From the NCBI GenBank assembly GCA_964598005.1, contig CAZRAL010000021.1:1-38301 (forward strand): a DNA stretch of 38,301 nt, given 5' to 3'. The DNA comes from CAZRAL01 sp964598005 (lineage in GTDB: Bacteria > Pseudomonadota > Gammaproteobacteria > Burkholderiales > Usitatibacteraceae). The notes below the pieces were generated by a model. That model searched no databases, had not been told where the DNA came from, and worked only from the letters and a program-made list of their open reading frames with translations. This document shows, piece by piece, positions 7,179-15,894 of the stretch; the first letter of the stretch is position 1; every line of letters starts with the position of its first letter. The position numbers and the translations under genes are program-made.

Positions 7179-10052
7179 ATGTGGTTTGTCGGAATTATTT
7201 TAGGATTGTTAGCGGGTGCAGCTGTGTTTGGATTCGAAGGAGCGTTACTCGGCGCCTTTTTCGGTTGGTTATTGGGCATAGTGATAAGCCAGAAACGTCG
7301 ATCTCCTAACGCTCATGAAGAACGTTTGACTAAGATCGAACAGCGCCTTGCTCTTATCGAAACACAGCTTGATTCAACCGCCAAGAATCGACTGTCGAAT
7401 GAGAAAGTGGAACCGGTGCAGCAGGGTCAGCTGGTTGGCTCCGCCGCTTCTTCTACTGATTCTCCTCCAGTACCATCATCTGCTACGGGTTCGGTGACGG
7501 TTGCAGCGGAAATGGCCGCCGCGGGCTCGATGCCCGAGAGCAAAGAAGTGAAACCGGTATCCCAGCCACATATTCCACCGTCTGTGCAAGCCACTCCGGT
7601 ACCGTCCTCAACGTCAACGTCAACGTCAACGCCAGCGCCTGCACCTGTACCTGTACCTGTACCTGCACCTGTTGCCCCCGCTTCCGCGGCTACGGTGAAA
7701 ACTGCGCCTGCGCCCGCTGCGCCTACCGTGCCGGCCGCGCCCAATCCCATCGTAGCCTGGTTTACCGGCGGAAATACCATTGTGCGGGTGGGTGTGGTTA
7801 TTCTTTTTATCGGCGTGGCTTTCCTGGTGAAATATGCCGCCGAGCGGGATTTTATTCCTATCGAAATGCGCCTCGCCGCTACCGCCTTGGGTGCGATGGC
7901 TTTGCTGGTTGTCGGCTGGCGTCTGCGTGAAAAGCGCGCGGGTTATGCGCTGACGCTGCAAGGCGCGGGGATCGGCATTCTATACCTGACCATTTTTGGT
8001 GCGTTCCGGCTTTACCACCTGTTGCCCCCGGAGCTGGCCTTTGGCCTGCTGGTGCTGATTGCCGCGCTGTCGGCGGTGCTGGCGGTACGGCAGAATGCGC
8101 TGGCGCTGGCCGTTGCCGGGACAGCAGGCGGTTTTCTTGCTCCGGTGCTCGCTTCGACGGGCAGCGGCAATCACGTCATGCTTTTCTCGTACTACGCCGT
8201 TCTCAATGCGGGTATTTTTGCCATTGCCTGGTACAAGGCGTGGCGTCCGCTCAATCTGCTCGGTTTTATTTTTACTTTTGTCATCGGGCTGACGTGGGGC
8301 GCACGCTATTACCGCGCAGAATTGTTTGCCAGCACAGAACCTTTTCTGATTCTTTTCTTTTTGTTCTATGTGGCGATTACCGTCCTGTATGCCCTCAACC
8401 AGGACGCCAACGCCACCCCGCGTGTGGATGGCACTCTGACGTTTGGTACGCCCTTGATCGGTTTCGGGCTGCAAGCCGCGCTGGTCAAGGACTTTGAGCA
8501 TGGTCTGGCATTCAGCAGCCTGACCTTGGCAGTGTTTTATGTGAGCCTCGCCTATTTCCTCTATGCTCGCCATCGCGATTCTTTGCGCTTGCTGGTGGAA
8601 AGCATGCTGGCACTGGGAATCATTTTTGCCACGCTCACCATTCCGCTAGCGTTGGATGCACGCTGGACGTCGGCATCCTGGGCGCTGGAAGGCGCAGGGA
8701 TTATCTGGCTGGGTATACGGCAGCGCCGCTTGCTGGCCCGTCTGTTTGGCTTGTTGTTGCAATTGTTTGCCGGCGTGGCATTTTTAAGCGCTATGGATGG
8801 CCGCCAGGGTGAATTGCTGCTGGTAAACCCGATTTTTATCGGCGCCAGTTTGCTGGCGATTGCGGGGTTGATAATCAACGCGCTGTTTTCCCGCCATGCT
8901 GCTGTGATCAGCAAGGGAGAAATCTTTTTACGGCCATTGCTATTCTGGTGGGGATTGGGCTGGTGGTTGTTTGCCGGGTTGAACGAAATTGACCGCTTTG
9001 TCACGGGTAACCATGAAATCAGTGCAGCCCTATTATTTTTCACGGCAACTGCGCTTGTTTTCAGCCTGATGTGGCGTCACCTGTCGTGGCGCGAGGCGCA
9101 GTGGCCGGTATTGCTCTTCATGCCGGCCTTGATCCTGATGGCTATCGTGAGCGCATTTGAACAAAAACATTTTTTCGCCTACTACGGCTGGCTGGTATGG
9201 CCGCTTGCTGTTATTGCGCATTATTGGCTGCTGCATCGGCACGACCCTGCGGAACCCAGCGGTGCACTAGGCAGACGTCACGCGTTGGGCGTCTTGTTGC
9301 TGGCCGCGATGGGCAGCTGGGAATTGCACTGGCTGGCGGAAGAATACAATTTGGCGCACAGCGCTTGGTCAGTGGCCTCATTTATCGTTGTTCCAGGGCT
9401 GTTGTTACTGGTCATATCGAGCTCGCGTGTAGCACGGTACTGGCCCATGGTGCGCTATGAAATGGCTTACCTTTCTGGAGCCGGTATTCCGCTCGTCATT
9501 GGTCTTTGGTTGTGGATGTTTTACGCCAATATTGTGCACGATGGCAGCAGCACGCCGTTGCCTTACCTGCCTTTGCTCAATGCCATTGATCTGGGACATT
9601 TATACGCCTTCATGGCGATAGGCATATGGGGCGTGCGAACAAGAAATGAAGCTATGCCGTCGCCAGAAAAAGCAGCAGTATATGGACTTGCCGGGATGAC
9701 GATTTTTGCCTGGATGAATGCCATCTTATTACGTTCGCTGCATCATTGGGCGGGTATTCCTTATCAATTACCAGCATTGCTGGATTCAATTCTGGTCCAA
9801 ATGGCGTTGTCGCTATTTTGGGCGGTTATGGCGTTGACGCTGATGATTTTTGCCACGCGTAAAGGAAAACGCGCCGTCTGGATCATTGGCGGCGTGCTGT
9901 TGGGCGTGGTGGTGGGCAAACTCTTTCTGGTCGATTTGTCGCATATTGGCGGAATCGAGCGCATCGTCTCGTTCATCGGTGTGGGCGTATTGATGCTGGT
10001 GGTCGGTTATTTTTCGCCGCTGCCGCCCAGAGAGGAGGAGCGTGGAAAATGA
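7179..10052 (+). CDS. DUF2339 polytopic membrane protein
   Basis: The protein has 957 residues. An N-terminal glycine-zipper-like hairpin (FGFEGALLGAFFGWLLG) is followed by a short coiled segment (EERLTKIEQRLALIETQL). A Pro/Ala/Ser/Val linker spans about residues 85-190, and the rest is membrane helices in DUF2339 (COG5373) style, starting at NPIVAWFTGGNTIVRVGVVILFIG. The helix count is high, probably more than 20. The function of the family is unknown, and it is often paired with DUF3999, as here. GGGAGG lies 6 bases before the ATG. The last 4 bases overlap the next start (ATGA), so the two are coupled. A tandem hexanucleotide stretch encodes the linker. Confidence 0.9.
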   Translation: MWFVGIILGLLAGAAVFGFEGALLGAFFGWLLGIVISQKRRSPNAHEERLTKIEQRLALIETQLDSTAKNRLSNEKVEPVQQGQLVGSAASSTDSPPVPSSATGSVTVAAEMAAAGSMPESKEVKPVSQPHIPPSVQATPVPSSTSTSTSTPAPAPVPVPVPAPVAPASAATVKTAPAPAAPTVPAAPNPIVAWFTGGNTIVRVGVVILFIGVAFLVKYAAERDFIPIEMRLAATALGAMALLVVGWRLREKRAGYALTLQGAGIGILYLTIFGAFRLYHLLPPELAFGLLVLIAALSAVLAVRQNALALAVAGTAGGFLAPVLASTGSGNHVMLFSYYAVLNAGIFAIAWYKAWRPLNLLGFIFTFVIGLTWGARYYRAELFASTEPFLILFFLFYVAITVLYALNQDANATPRVDGTLTFGTPLIGFGLQAALVKDFEHGLAFSSLTLAVFYVSLAYFLYARHRDSLRLLVESMLALGIIFATLTIPLALDARWTSASWALEGAGIIWLGIRQRRLLARLFGLLLQLFAGVAFLSAMDGRQGELLLVNPIFIGASLLAIAGLIINALFSRHAAVISKGEIFLRPLLFWWGLGWWLFAGLNEIDRFVTGNHEISAALLFFTATALVFSLMWRHLSWREAQWPVLLFMPALILMAIVSAFEQKHFFAYYGWLVWPLAVIAHYWLLHRHDPAEPSGALGRRHALGVLLLAAMGSWELHWLAEEYNLAHSAWSVASFIVVPGLLLLVISSSRVARYWPMVRYEMAYLSGAGIPLVIGLWLWMFYANIVHDGSSTPLPYLPLLNAIDLGHLYAFMAIGIWGVRTRNEAMPSPEKAAVYGLAGMTIFAWMNAILLRSLHHWAGIPYQLPALLDSILVQMALSLFWAVMALTLMIFATRKGKRAVWIIGGVLLGVVVGKLFLVDLSHIGGIERIVSFIGVGVLMLVVGYFSPLPPREEERGK
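7608..7673 (+). repeat. In-frame hexanucleotide tandem repeats in the DUF2339 linker
   Basis: TCAACG is repeated four times (7608-7631) and encodes Ser-Thr pairs. CCTGYA-type units are repeated six times (7638-7673) and encode Pro-Val and Pro-Ala pairs. Because the unit is 6 bases, slippage would change linker length without breaking the frame. Confidence 0.8.
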
Positions 10053-11473
10053 AAAAAATAAGTGTGGCGCTGTGCAGCTTGTGGGCATGGTGTAGCGCGG
10101 TGTTTGCAGAAGTGCCGCAGGATTATCGCTACAACATTCCGCTAACCGTACAAAATACGGAAGGGCTGCATCGACTGGAAATTCCCTTAGCCGTCTATTC
10201 CGGTGCTGCGCGGGCCGACCTGCGCGATGTGCGTCTGTTTAATGCACAGGGGGAGAGAATGCCCTTTGCCCTTGCCAATACGGCAAAAAGTGAAACTGAA
10301 AAAAAGTCGTTTGTTGAACTGCCCATTTTTCCGGTTTATCGAACAGAGTCAGCCCGTCACTCGCCGAGCGAACTTCAGGTGACCTTGCGGAAAGATGGGA
10401 CGCTGCTCTCGCTTTCCTCTACTTCTAATGCTAAAAGACCGCAATCGCCCATCGTGGAAAATTATCTGCTCGATGGTAGCAAATTGCAGGCTCCTTTCAG
10501 TGCATTGGTGCTGGATTGGGCCTCCAGCGCGGCGGTGGATAAAGTAGAGAAGGCAGAAAAAACAGAAAAGGCAGAAATAAAGCGTGTCGATGTCGACATC
10601 AGCGACGATTTCAAATCGTGGCAACGCGTGGTGTCAAACGCGCCGTTGTTCGACCTCGAATTCGGCGGCGAAAAACTGGTGCAAAAACGCATCGAATTTC
10701 CGGCTACCCGCGCCAAATATGTGCGCCTCTCCTGGGGCAGCCCCGCCCTGGAGTTAAAAAGCGTACAGGCTGAAATGGTGACGAGTGAAACCCCGCCACC
10801 GTTTAAGCAGTTCACCGTTAGCGCGACGCGTGGCGCCAAGGCAGGCGAGTACAACTTTGATCTGGACGCACGCGTGCCTATTGAGCAAATGCAACTGGTA
10901 CTGCCACAGCCCAATACAGTGGCGCCGACTGTGTTATTTTCGCGACCGACCGAACATGCTGAGTGGCGTTTGGTCACCACGGCAACGTTTTATCGCTTGA
11001 TGCGCGATGGGCTTGAAGTCGTCGCGCCTTCAACAAAAGTAGGAGGCCGCAATGACCGCTACTGGATGATGCGCGTGGATCAAAAGGGCGGTGGGCTGGG
11101 AGAGGGGCTGCCCCAGCTCATGGTTGAGTGGGCACCCCGACAAATTGTCTTTGTTACGCGCGGCACAGGCCCTTACTGGCTGGCCTATGGCAAACACGAT
11201 GCTGAACGCGTGGATTTTCCGTTATCCCATTTGATTCCTGGGCACCAGACCAATGCAGAATTCAAGCTGCCCGTTGCGCAAGCGGGGGAGCCTATCAAGG
11301 GAAAAGGTACCGATGATAATGCGTTACTGTCATTGCCTGTGTTTGGTGAAGTGGATCGCAAGCCAGTTTTCTTATGGGCCATTCTGGTCATCGGCGTGGC
11401 GCTGATCGGCTGGATGGCGTGGCGACTCGGTACCCAGATCAAAACCTCAGGTACCGATCATAAAAATGAATAA
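10049..11473 (+). CDS. DUF3999 exported, membrane-anchored protein
   Basis: The protein has 474 residues. A signal peptide (MKKISVALCSLWAWCSAVFA) is followed by the DUF3999 start (YRYNIPLTVQNTEGLHRLEIP and LRDVRLFNAQGERMPFAL). The bulk is a predicted periplasmic beta-rich region. One C-terminal membrane helix (PVFLWAILVIGVALIGWMAW, about residues 438-458) has a short cytoplasmic tail. It overlaps the DUF2339 gene by 4 bases, a pairing seen in many proteobacteria, so the two proteins probably form one envelope complex; this is inference. A Lys/Glu-rich KVEKAEKTEKAEIK segment interrupts the middle. The stop TAA coincides with the left end of a repeat of the R family. Confidence 0.88.
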   Translation: MKKISVALCSLWAWCSAVFAEVPQDYRYNIPLTVQNTEGLHRLEIPLAVYSGAARADLRDVRLFNAQGERMPFALANTAKSETEKKSFVELPIFPVYRTESARHSPSELQVTLRKDGTLLSLSSTSNAKRPQSPIVENYLLDGSKLQAPFSALVLDWASSAAVDKVEKAEKTEKAEIKRVDVDISDDFKSWQRVVSNAPLFDLEFGGEKLVQKRIEFPATRAKYVRLSWGSPALELKSVQAEMVTSETPPPFKQFTVSATRGAKAGEYNFDLDARVPIEQMQLVLPQPNTVAPTVLFSRPTEHAEWRLVTTATFYRLMRDGLEVVAPSTKVGGRNDRYWMMRVDQKGGGLGEGLPQLMVEWAPRQIVFVTRGTGPYWLAYGKHDAERVDFPLSHLIPGHQTNAEFKLPVAQAGEPIKGKGTDDNALLSLPVFGEVDRKPVFLWAILVIGVALIGWMAWRLGTQIKTSGTDHKNE

Positions 11474-11773
11474 CTGATATTACGCAGAGACAAAACAATT
11501 TGCTGGTGAAAATGGCTCCTTCGTTGAAAATTTTTTCCGTAATAGAACGCAGTAGTGGTTATTTCAAACAACAACAGTTCCCCTCTTTGGAAAAGGGGGG
11601 CGGAGGGGAGGTTGAGAGTGGTTGTCTTAATGTCAGGCATTTTCAATCCCCCTCGATCCCCCTTTTTCAAAGGGGGAAATCTGGTCGTGGGTTGCTGAAA
11701 TAGTGATATGAAGCCAAGCGGCTTTTCTGCAAAAACAGCTTTCCAGTGAATAATTAAGCGGTTTGCAACAAAC
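11472..11773 (-). repeat. R-family repeat, copy 2 (inverted, diverged)
   Basis: Read on the minus strand this matches the copy at 6879-7135, including the TATTACGCAGAG end, TGAAAATGGCT, the CCCCTCTTT hairpin and CCCCCTCGATCCCC. Its right end (GTTTGCAACAAAC) is degenerate and touches the E-family element at 11774. The left end overlaps the stop codon of the DUF3999 gene. No gene is seen in 11474-12053 other than repeats. Confidence 0.6.
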
Positions 11774-12068
11774 TTAAGGAACCTCTGATTAAGTCCCACA
11801 TGGCCGCGCGCTCGGTTTTCCGGGATGAGATGCAAGGCGCGGTGCGCAGCGAATGGTCAATCCCCTTCGCAAGCACCGCAACACAGCAGACCGCCCGGAA
11901 AACAAGCGCCCATGCGGGTTTTGACAAGAATAGTCCATCTTCATCGTTATGCTCCTTGGCTTCGTATCAGCAGATACGACCTGCCGATGTTGTCAACTAC
12001 CATGCCTTGAATCTGGACTATTCTTGTCAAAACGCGGCTCATGGAGGACTTATTCAGAGGTTCCTTAA
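11774..12068 (+). mobile_element. E-family TTAA-flanked miniature element, copy 1 (295 bp)
   Basis: The ends are near-perfect inverted repeats: TTAAGGAACCTCTGATTAAG on the left and the inverse of TTAAGGAACCTCTGAATAAG on the right. TTAA at both ends could be a target duplication. Inside, GTTTTGACAAGAATAGTCCA (11918-11937) pairs perfectly with TGGACTATTCTTGTCAAAAC (12014-12033), enclosing a small hairpin TCGTATC-AGCA-GATACGA (11962-11979). No transposase is present, so it would move in trans. Copies are at 20573-21025 and 38112-38301. The IS family that would mobilise it is unknown; short TTAA-type targets would fit an IS5-like element. Confidence 0.8.
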
Positions 12069-13274
12069 TGCTTCACACGCTTTTTGAATGCGCTTACAGG
12101 CATCTTCTAGAATCACGGTGCTGGTGGCATAGGAAATACGAAAGTGCGGCGACAAGCCAAATGCCGCGCCATGCACCACAGCGACTCCCTGTGCTTCAAG
12201 CAGATAGCCTGCTACCTCCTCATCATTTTTCAACACCATCCCCGCTGGGGTTTTGGCACCAATTAATCCCTGGCAACTTGGGTAGATATAAAAAGCACCT
12301 TCTGGCTTGTGACAGTGCAAGCCCTGTACTTCATTGAGCATTTTTACCACCAGATCGCGGCGCTGCTTGAAGGCGGCATTGTTCTTTGCGATGAAATCTT
12401 GCGGCCCATTGAGCGCTTCCACGGCGGCCGCTTGACTGATGGAAGAGGGGTTGGAAGTGCTTTGACTCTGGATATCCCCCATGGCCTTGATTAATCTTTC
12501 TGGACCGCCTGCATAGCCGATTCGCCAACCGGTCATGCAGTAGGTTTTGGAAACGCCATTCATGGTGAGGGTGCGGTCATATAGCGCAGGTTCGATCTGG
12601 GCCGGCGTAACGAATGTGAAATTATCGTAAGTCAAATGTTCGTACATATCGTCGGTGAGTACCCAAACATGGGGATGGCGCACCAACACGTCAGTAATGG
12701 CCTTCAACTCGGTATGCGTATAAGCCGCTCCGCTGGGATTGGACGGCGAATTGAGAATGATCCATTTGGTTTTTGGCGTAATGGCTTTTTCCAGATCCGC
12801 TGCTTTCAGTTTGAAACCGGTTTCCTGTGTGCAGGGAACAATGATCGGTGTGCCTTCTGCGAGCAATACCATGTCGGGATAGGAAACCCAGTAGGGTGCG
12901 GGAATAACGACTTCATCGCCCGGTGAAAGCGTTGCCATCAAGGCATTGAAAATAACCTGTTTGCCGCCGCTACCGACCGTGATCTGTTTGGTGGTATAGG
13001 TGAGGCCATTTTCGCGTTTGAATTTCGCAACGATGGCTTCTTTCAATTTTGGCGTGCCATCGACCGCCGTATACTTGGTATCGCCCGCCTTGATCGCCCT
13101 GATGGCGGCTTCCTTGATATTGTCGGGAGTATCGAAATCGGGTTCGCCAAAAGACAGGGCAATGACATTTTTGCCCTGTGCTTTCAAGGCATTCGCCTTG
13201 GCGGAAATGGCGATGGTGGCGGAAGGCTTGATGCGCCCAAGCCGGGTGGCGAGAAAGTTGGAAGAGGCGGACAT
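12054..13274 (-). CDS. aspC: Aspartate aminotransferase (class I, PLP-dependent)
   Basis: The protein has 406 residues. It swaps the amino group between aspartate and 2-oxoglutarate using pyridoxal phosphate. Family blocks in order are ALSFGEPDFDTPDNI, TAVDGTPKLKEAI, NSPSNPSGAAY, TDDMYEHL, and the PLP lysine in NGVSKTYCMTGWRIGYAGG. Near the end comes FRISYATS. This is the subgroup common in bacteria other than E. coli; some would call it aatA. The frame is open to 13418, but the ATG at 13274 gives the usual N-terminus and has GGAA 7 bases upstream. The last codons (Leu-Arg-Asn-Leu-stop) lie in the end of the E-family element, so the natural C-terminus was altered. Confidence 0.9.
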   Translation of the reverse strand: MSASSNFLATRLGRIKPSATIAISAKANALKAQGKNVIALSFGEPDFDTPDNIKEAAIRAIKAGDTKYTAVDGTPKLKEAIVAKFKRENGLTYTTKQITVGSGGKQVIFNALMATLSPGDEVVIPAPYWVSYPDMVLLAEGTPIIVPCTQETGFKLKAADLEKAITPKTKWIILNSPSNPSGAAYTHTELKAITDVLVRHPHVWVLTDDMYEHLTYDNFTFVTPAQIEPALYDRTLTMNGVSKTYCMTGWRIGYAGGPERLIKAMGDIQSQSTSNPSSISQAAAVEALNGPQDFIAKNNAAFKQRRDLVVKMLNEVQGLHCHKPEGAFYIYPSCQGLIGAKTPAGMVLKNDEEVAGYLLEAQGVAVVHGAAFGLSPHFRISYATSTVILEDACKRIQKACEALRNL

Positions 13275-13436
13275 GTTTTTTTCCAATGGGGTCAATGGTA
13301 GTTGCTGCGGTGCAGCACGATTATACTTTTTTATAAATATGTTTGTACTGTCTCCCGCCCGATGCGGGGCGCAAATGCAGGCAGGATAGCGACTGACTAC
13401 TCTATGGCATAATTTCATTACCTGCCCAAGAAAAAT

Positions 13437-14180
13437 ATGCGCATTCTTCTCTCGAACGACGACGGTTATTTTGCTCCCGGGCTTGCTGCACTCGCTGCTG
13501 CTCTTAGCACGCTTGCAAAAATAACGGTTGTAGCGCCCGAGCGCGATCGCAGCGGCGCTTCCAATTCGCTTACCCTGGATCGCCCCCTTTCACTACACCG
13601 CGCTCCAAACGGTTTTTATTATGTGAATGGCACACCGACCGATTGTGTTCACATGGCTGTGACCGGGCTGATCGATTTTATACCGGACATGATCGTCTCG
13701 GGCATTAATTCCGGCTCCAATATGGGGGACGATACGGTTTATTCGGGCACCGTTGCAGCCGCTACTGAAGGATTTTTGCTGGGAATTCCCGCTATTGCTG
13801 TTTCTTTGGCCGGGAAAAAGCACGAGCATTTTGAAACTGCGGCCGCCGTGGCTGCAGACCTGGTAAAACGTTTCCAGCGCCAGCCCATCAAGCTACCCGT
13901 CCTACTTAACGTCAATGTGCCCGATATTCCCTACACGCAACTGGCTGGCTATGAAACGACGCGGCTCGGCAAGCGCCACAAAGCCGAGCCGGTGGTCAAA
14001 GCCTTCAATCCGCGAGGTGAAACGGTGTACTGGATCGGTGCAGCGGGGCCGGCTGCCGACGCGGGGCCGGGTACCGATTTCCACGCCATTGAAAATGGCC
14101 GCGTTTCTCTCACGCCTTTGCAGGTGGACCTCACCAATCTCCAGCAGATGAATGCGGTGCGCGAATGGATGGAACGTTGA
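13437..14180 (+). CDS. surE: 5'/3'-nucleotidase SurE
   Basis: The protein has 247 residues, the usual SurE length. It removes phosphate from nucleoside monophosphates in stationary phase or stress. The metal site is visible: Asp8-Asp9 in LLSNDDG, Ser39 in DRSGASNS, and Asn91 in SGINSGSNMG. The phrase YVNGTPTDCVHMA is also typical. It starts 163 bases from the divergent aminotransferase gene. A weak -10 (GCATAAT) precedes it, and the leader before the ATG is short. Its last 16 bases overlap the upstream start of pcm, and the order surE–pcm–nlpD is conserved in proteobacteria. Confidence 0.96.
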   Translation: MRILLSNDDGYFAPGLAALAAALSTLAKITVVAPERDRSGASNSLTLDRPLSLHRAPNGFYYVNGTPTDCVHMAVTGLIDFIPDMIVSGINSGSNMGDDTVYSGTVAAATEGFLLGIPAIAVSLAGKKHEHFETAAAVAADLVKRFQRQPIKLPVLLNVNVPDIPYTQLAGYETTRLGKRHKAEPVVKAFNPRGETVYWIGAAGPAADAGPGTDFHAIENGRVSLTPLQVDLTNLQQMNAVREWMER

Positions 14181-14836
14181 ACACTCGGTTTGAAGGCATC
14201 GGGATGACTTCGACGCGTACCCGCACGCGCATGATCGAGGGCTTGCGGGCCAGGGGAATTAAAAACGAACGTGTGCTGGCCGTGATGTCTGAGGTACCTC
14301 GTCATCTGTTTGTCGATGATGCGTTGGCGCCGCGCGCGTATGAAATCGACAAAGCCTTGCCGATCGGTTTTGGGCAAACTATTTCCACCCCGGAAATCGT
14401 GGCGATCATGAGTGAATTACTCTGCGAAAAAAATATTCCCCAACGCGTGCTGGAAATTGGTACCGGTTGTGGCTACCAAACGGCTGTGCTTGCTAAACTT
14501 ACCAAGGAAGTCTATACGGTGGAACGGATTGCGCCACTGATGGACAAGGCGCGTCGTACCTTGCGCGATTTGCGCTACCTCAATATCATTTTTAAACACG
14601 CCGATGGTCATTTCGGTTACCAGGAGGGTGGGCCCTATGGGGGTATTGTTGCCACTGCAGCGGCCAGCCACGTGCCTCAGGCGCTGAAAGATCAATTGGC
14701 GGTGGGAGGTCGGCTGATTTTACCGGTGGGCGCAGATACCCAGCGCCTTTATGTTATCGACCGTAGCGAGTCAGGGTTTGAAGAAAAAATCGTTCATGAT
14801 GTGCGTTTTGTACCCCTGCTCTCAGGGGTGGCTTGA
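14165..14836 (+). CDS. pcm: Protein-L-isoaspartate O-methyltransferase
   Basis: The protein has 223 residues. It methylates isoaspartyl residues in aged proteins with S-adenosylmethionine, starting their repair. Motif blocks are EVPRHLFVDDAL, ALPIGFGQTISTPEIVA, the SAM-binding LEIGTGCGYQTAVLA, YTVERI, and the closing VRFVPLLSGVA. The start at 14165 overlaps the surE end by 16 bases. An internal ATG at 14204 (MTSTRTRTRMIEGL) would also give a complete enzyme and looks more like many relatives. Its final codon is followed 20 bases later by the nlpD start. Product identity is secure, the start less so. Confidence 0.95.
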   Translation: MDGTLNTRFEGIGMTSTRTRTRMIEGLRARGIKNERVLAVMSEVPRHLFVDDALAPRAYEIDKALPIGFGQTISTPEIVAIMSELLCEKNIPQRVLEIGTGCGYQTAVLAKLTKEVYTVERIAPLMDKARRTLRDLRYLNIIFKHADGHFGYQEGGPYGGIVATAAASHVPQALKDQLAVGGRLILPVGADTQRLYVIDRSESGFEEKIVHDVRFVPLLSGVA

Positions 14837-14856
14837 TATTTTTATGAGAGTTGACG

Positions 14857-15894
14857 ATGTTGCGTATTCTTGATTTGCGTTATTTATTTGCCTTCGTATT
14901 ACCCTTGTTGCTGGTGGCATGCACCTCGCCAAAACCTGCACCCGTCGTCGATCGGCGCCCTCCGGAACCACATAAAATTGAGCAGAAACCGGAGGGCACA
15001 GCTATTGCAGAGAGCGCAAAACCTGGAGAAAATCCCAGGATTTATACTGTGCAAAAAGGCGACACGCTGATTAGCATTGCTTTGCAGCATGGTCTTGATT
15101 ATCGCGAGTTAGCAGCGTGGAATAATCTGGAAAATATCAATCTAATTCGTGTAGGACAGAATTTACGCATCGTCGCACCCGACGCTGGGCCTGTTGTGCC
15201 CGCACCAGTCTCTGTACCTGTGGCTGCTGGTTCGCCAGCGCCCCAACCCGGGCAGCCTGTGGTTACTCCGTTAGGCACCTCTCCGCCACCGCCCGTGGAA
15301 GTATATAGTGGACAAAATTCGGCTACTTTTAAAGTCGAGCCACGAGCCACCCGCATCCCATATTCAGACGCTGCGTACGCCAAGGCTCTGGCAGAAGCTT
15401 CAGCTGTTTCTGTCACTTCCATTCCTGCTGCTACGCCTGCGCTAGGAACGCCCCCGTCTACTTCACCCTCTGCGCCAATTTCGGCTCCCGCTCCCGTTCC
15501 TACCCCAAGTACTGTTGGTGATGAAGGCGTCGAGTGGTCGTGGCCCATTCAATCCAAGGGAAAAATTCTTTCCACCTTTACCGATAGCAATAAAGGGATC
15601 GATATTGCCGGCACGCTCGGCATGCCTGTCCTCGCCGCAGCCAACGGCAAAGTGGTCTATAACGGTACAGGTTTGCGTGGCTACGGGCGGTTGGTCATCA
15701 TTAAGCATACCAACATCTGGTTGTCAGCTTATGCACATAATGAAAAGGTGTTGGTTATGGAAGGGCAGGAGGTCAAGAAAGGCCAGAAAATTGCCGAAAT
15801 GGGTTCCAGCGATACCGATAAGGTCAAGCTGCATTTTGAAATTCGCAAACAGGGCAAGCCGGTTGATCCGCTCAAATTTTTGCCGCCGGCATGA
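14857..15894 (+). CDS. nlpD: NlpD-type lipoprotein: LysM plus degenerate M23 domain
   Basis: The protein has 345 residues. A lipoprotein signal (LPLLLVAC, Cys22) is followed by a LysM domain (YTVQKGDTLISIALQHGL to GQNLRIV, about residues 65-108). A Pro/Ala/Ser-rich linker leads to a C-terminal M23 domain. The M23 metal ligands are partly lost: NKGIDIAG replaces the usual HxGxD-type motif, as in E. coli NlpD. It should therefore activate amidase AmiC at division rather than cut peptidoglycan. The frame opens with a TTG at 14851; the ATG at 14857 is preferred because GAGAG lies 6 bases before it. rpoS, often next in this cluster, is absent; a small exported protein overlaps the end by 4 bases. 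Confidence 0.93.
   Translation: MLRILDLRYLFAFVLPLLLVACTSPKPAPVVDRRPPEPHKIEQKPEGTAIAESAKPGENPRIYTVQKGDTLISIALQHGLDYRELAAWNNLENINLIRVGQNLRIVAPDAGPVVPAPVSVPVAAGSPAPQPGQPVVTPLGTSPPPPVEVYSGQNSATFKVEPRATRIPYSDAAYAKALAEASAVSVTSIPAATPALGTPPSTSPSAPISAPAPVPTPSTVGDEGVEWSWPIQSKGKILSTFTDSNKGIDIAGTLGMPVLAAANGKVVYNGTGLRGYGRLVIIKHTNIWLSAYAHNEKVLVMEGQEVKKGQKIAEMGSSDTDKVKLHFEIRKQGKPVDPLKFLPPA

Noticed and set aside
7980..8573. 197-residue antisense frame inside the DUF2339 gene
   Set aside because: It is a shadow of a strongly supported membrane protein gene, with no ribosome site and no recognisable motif.
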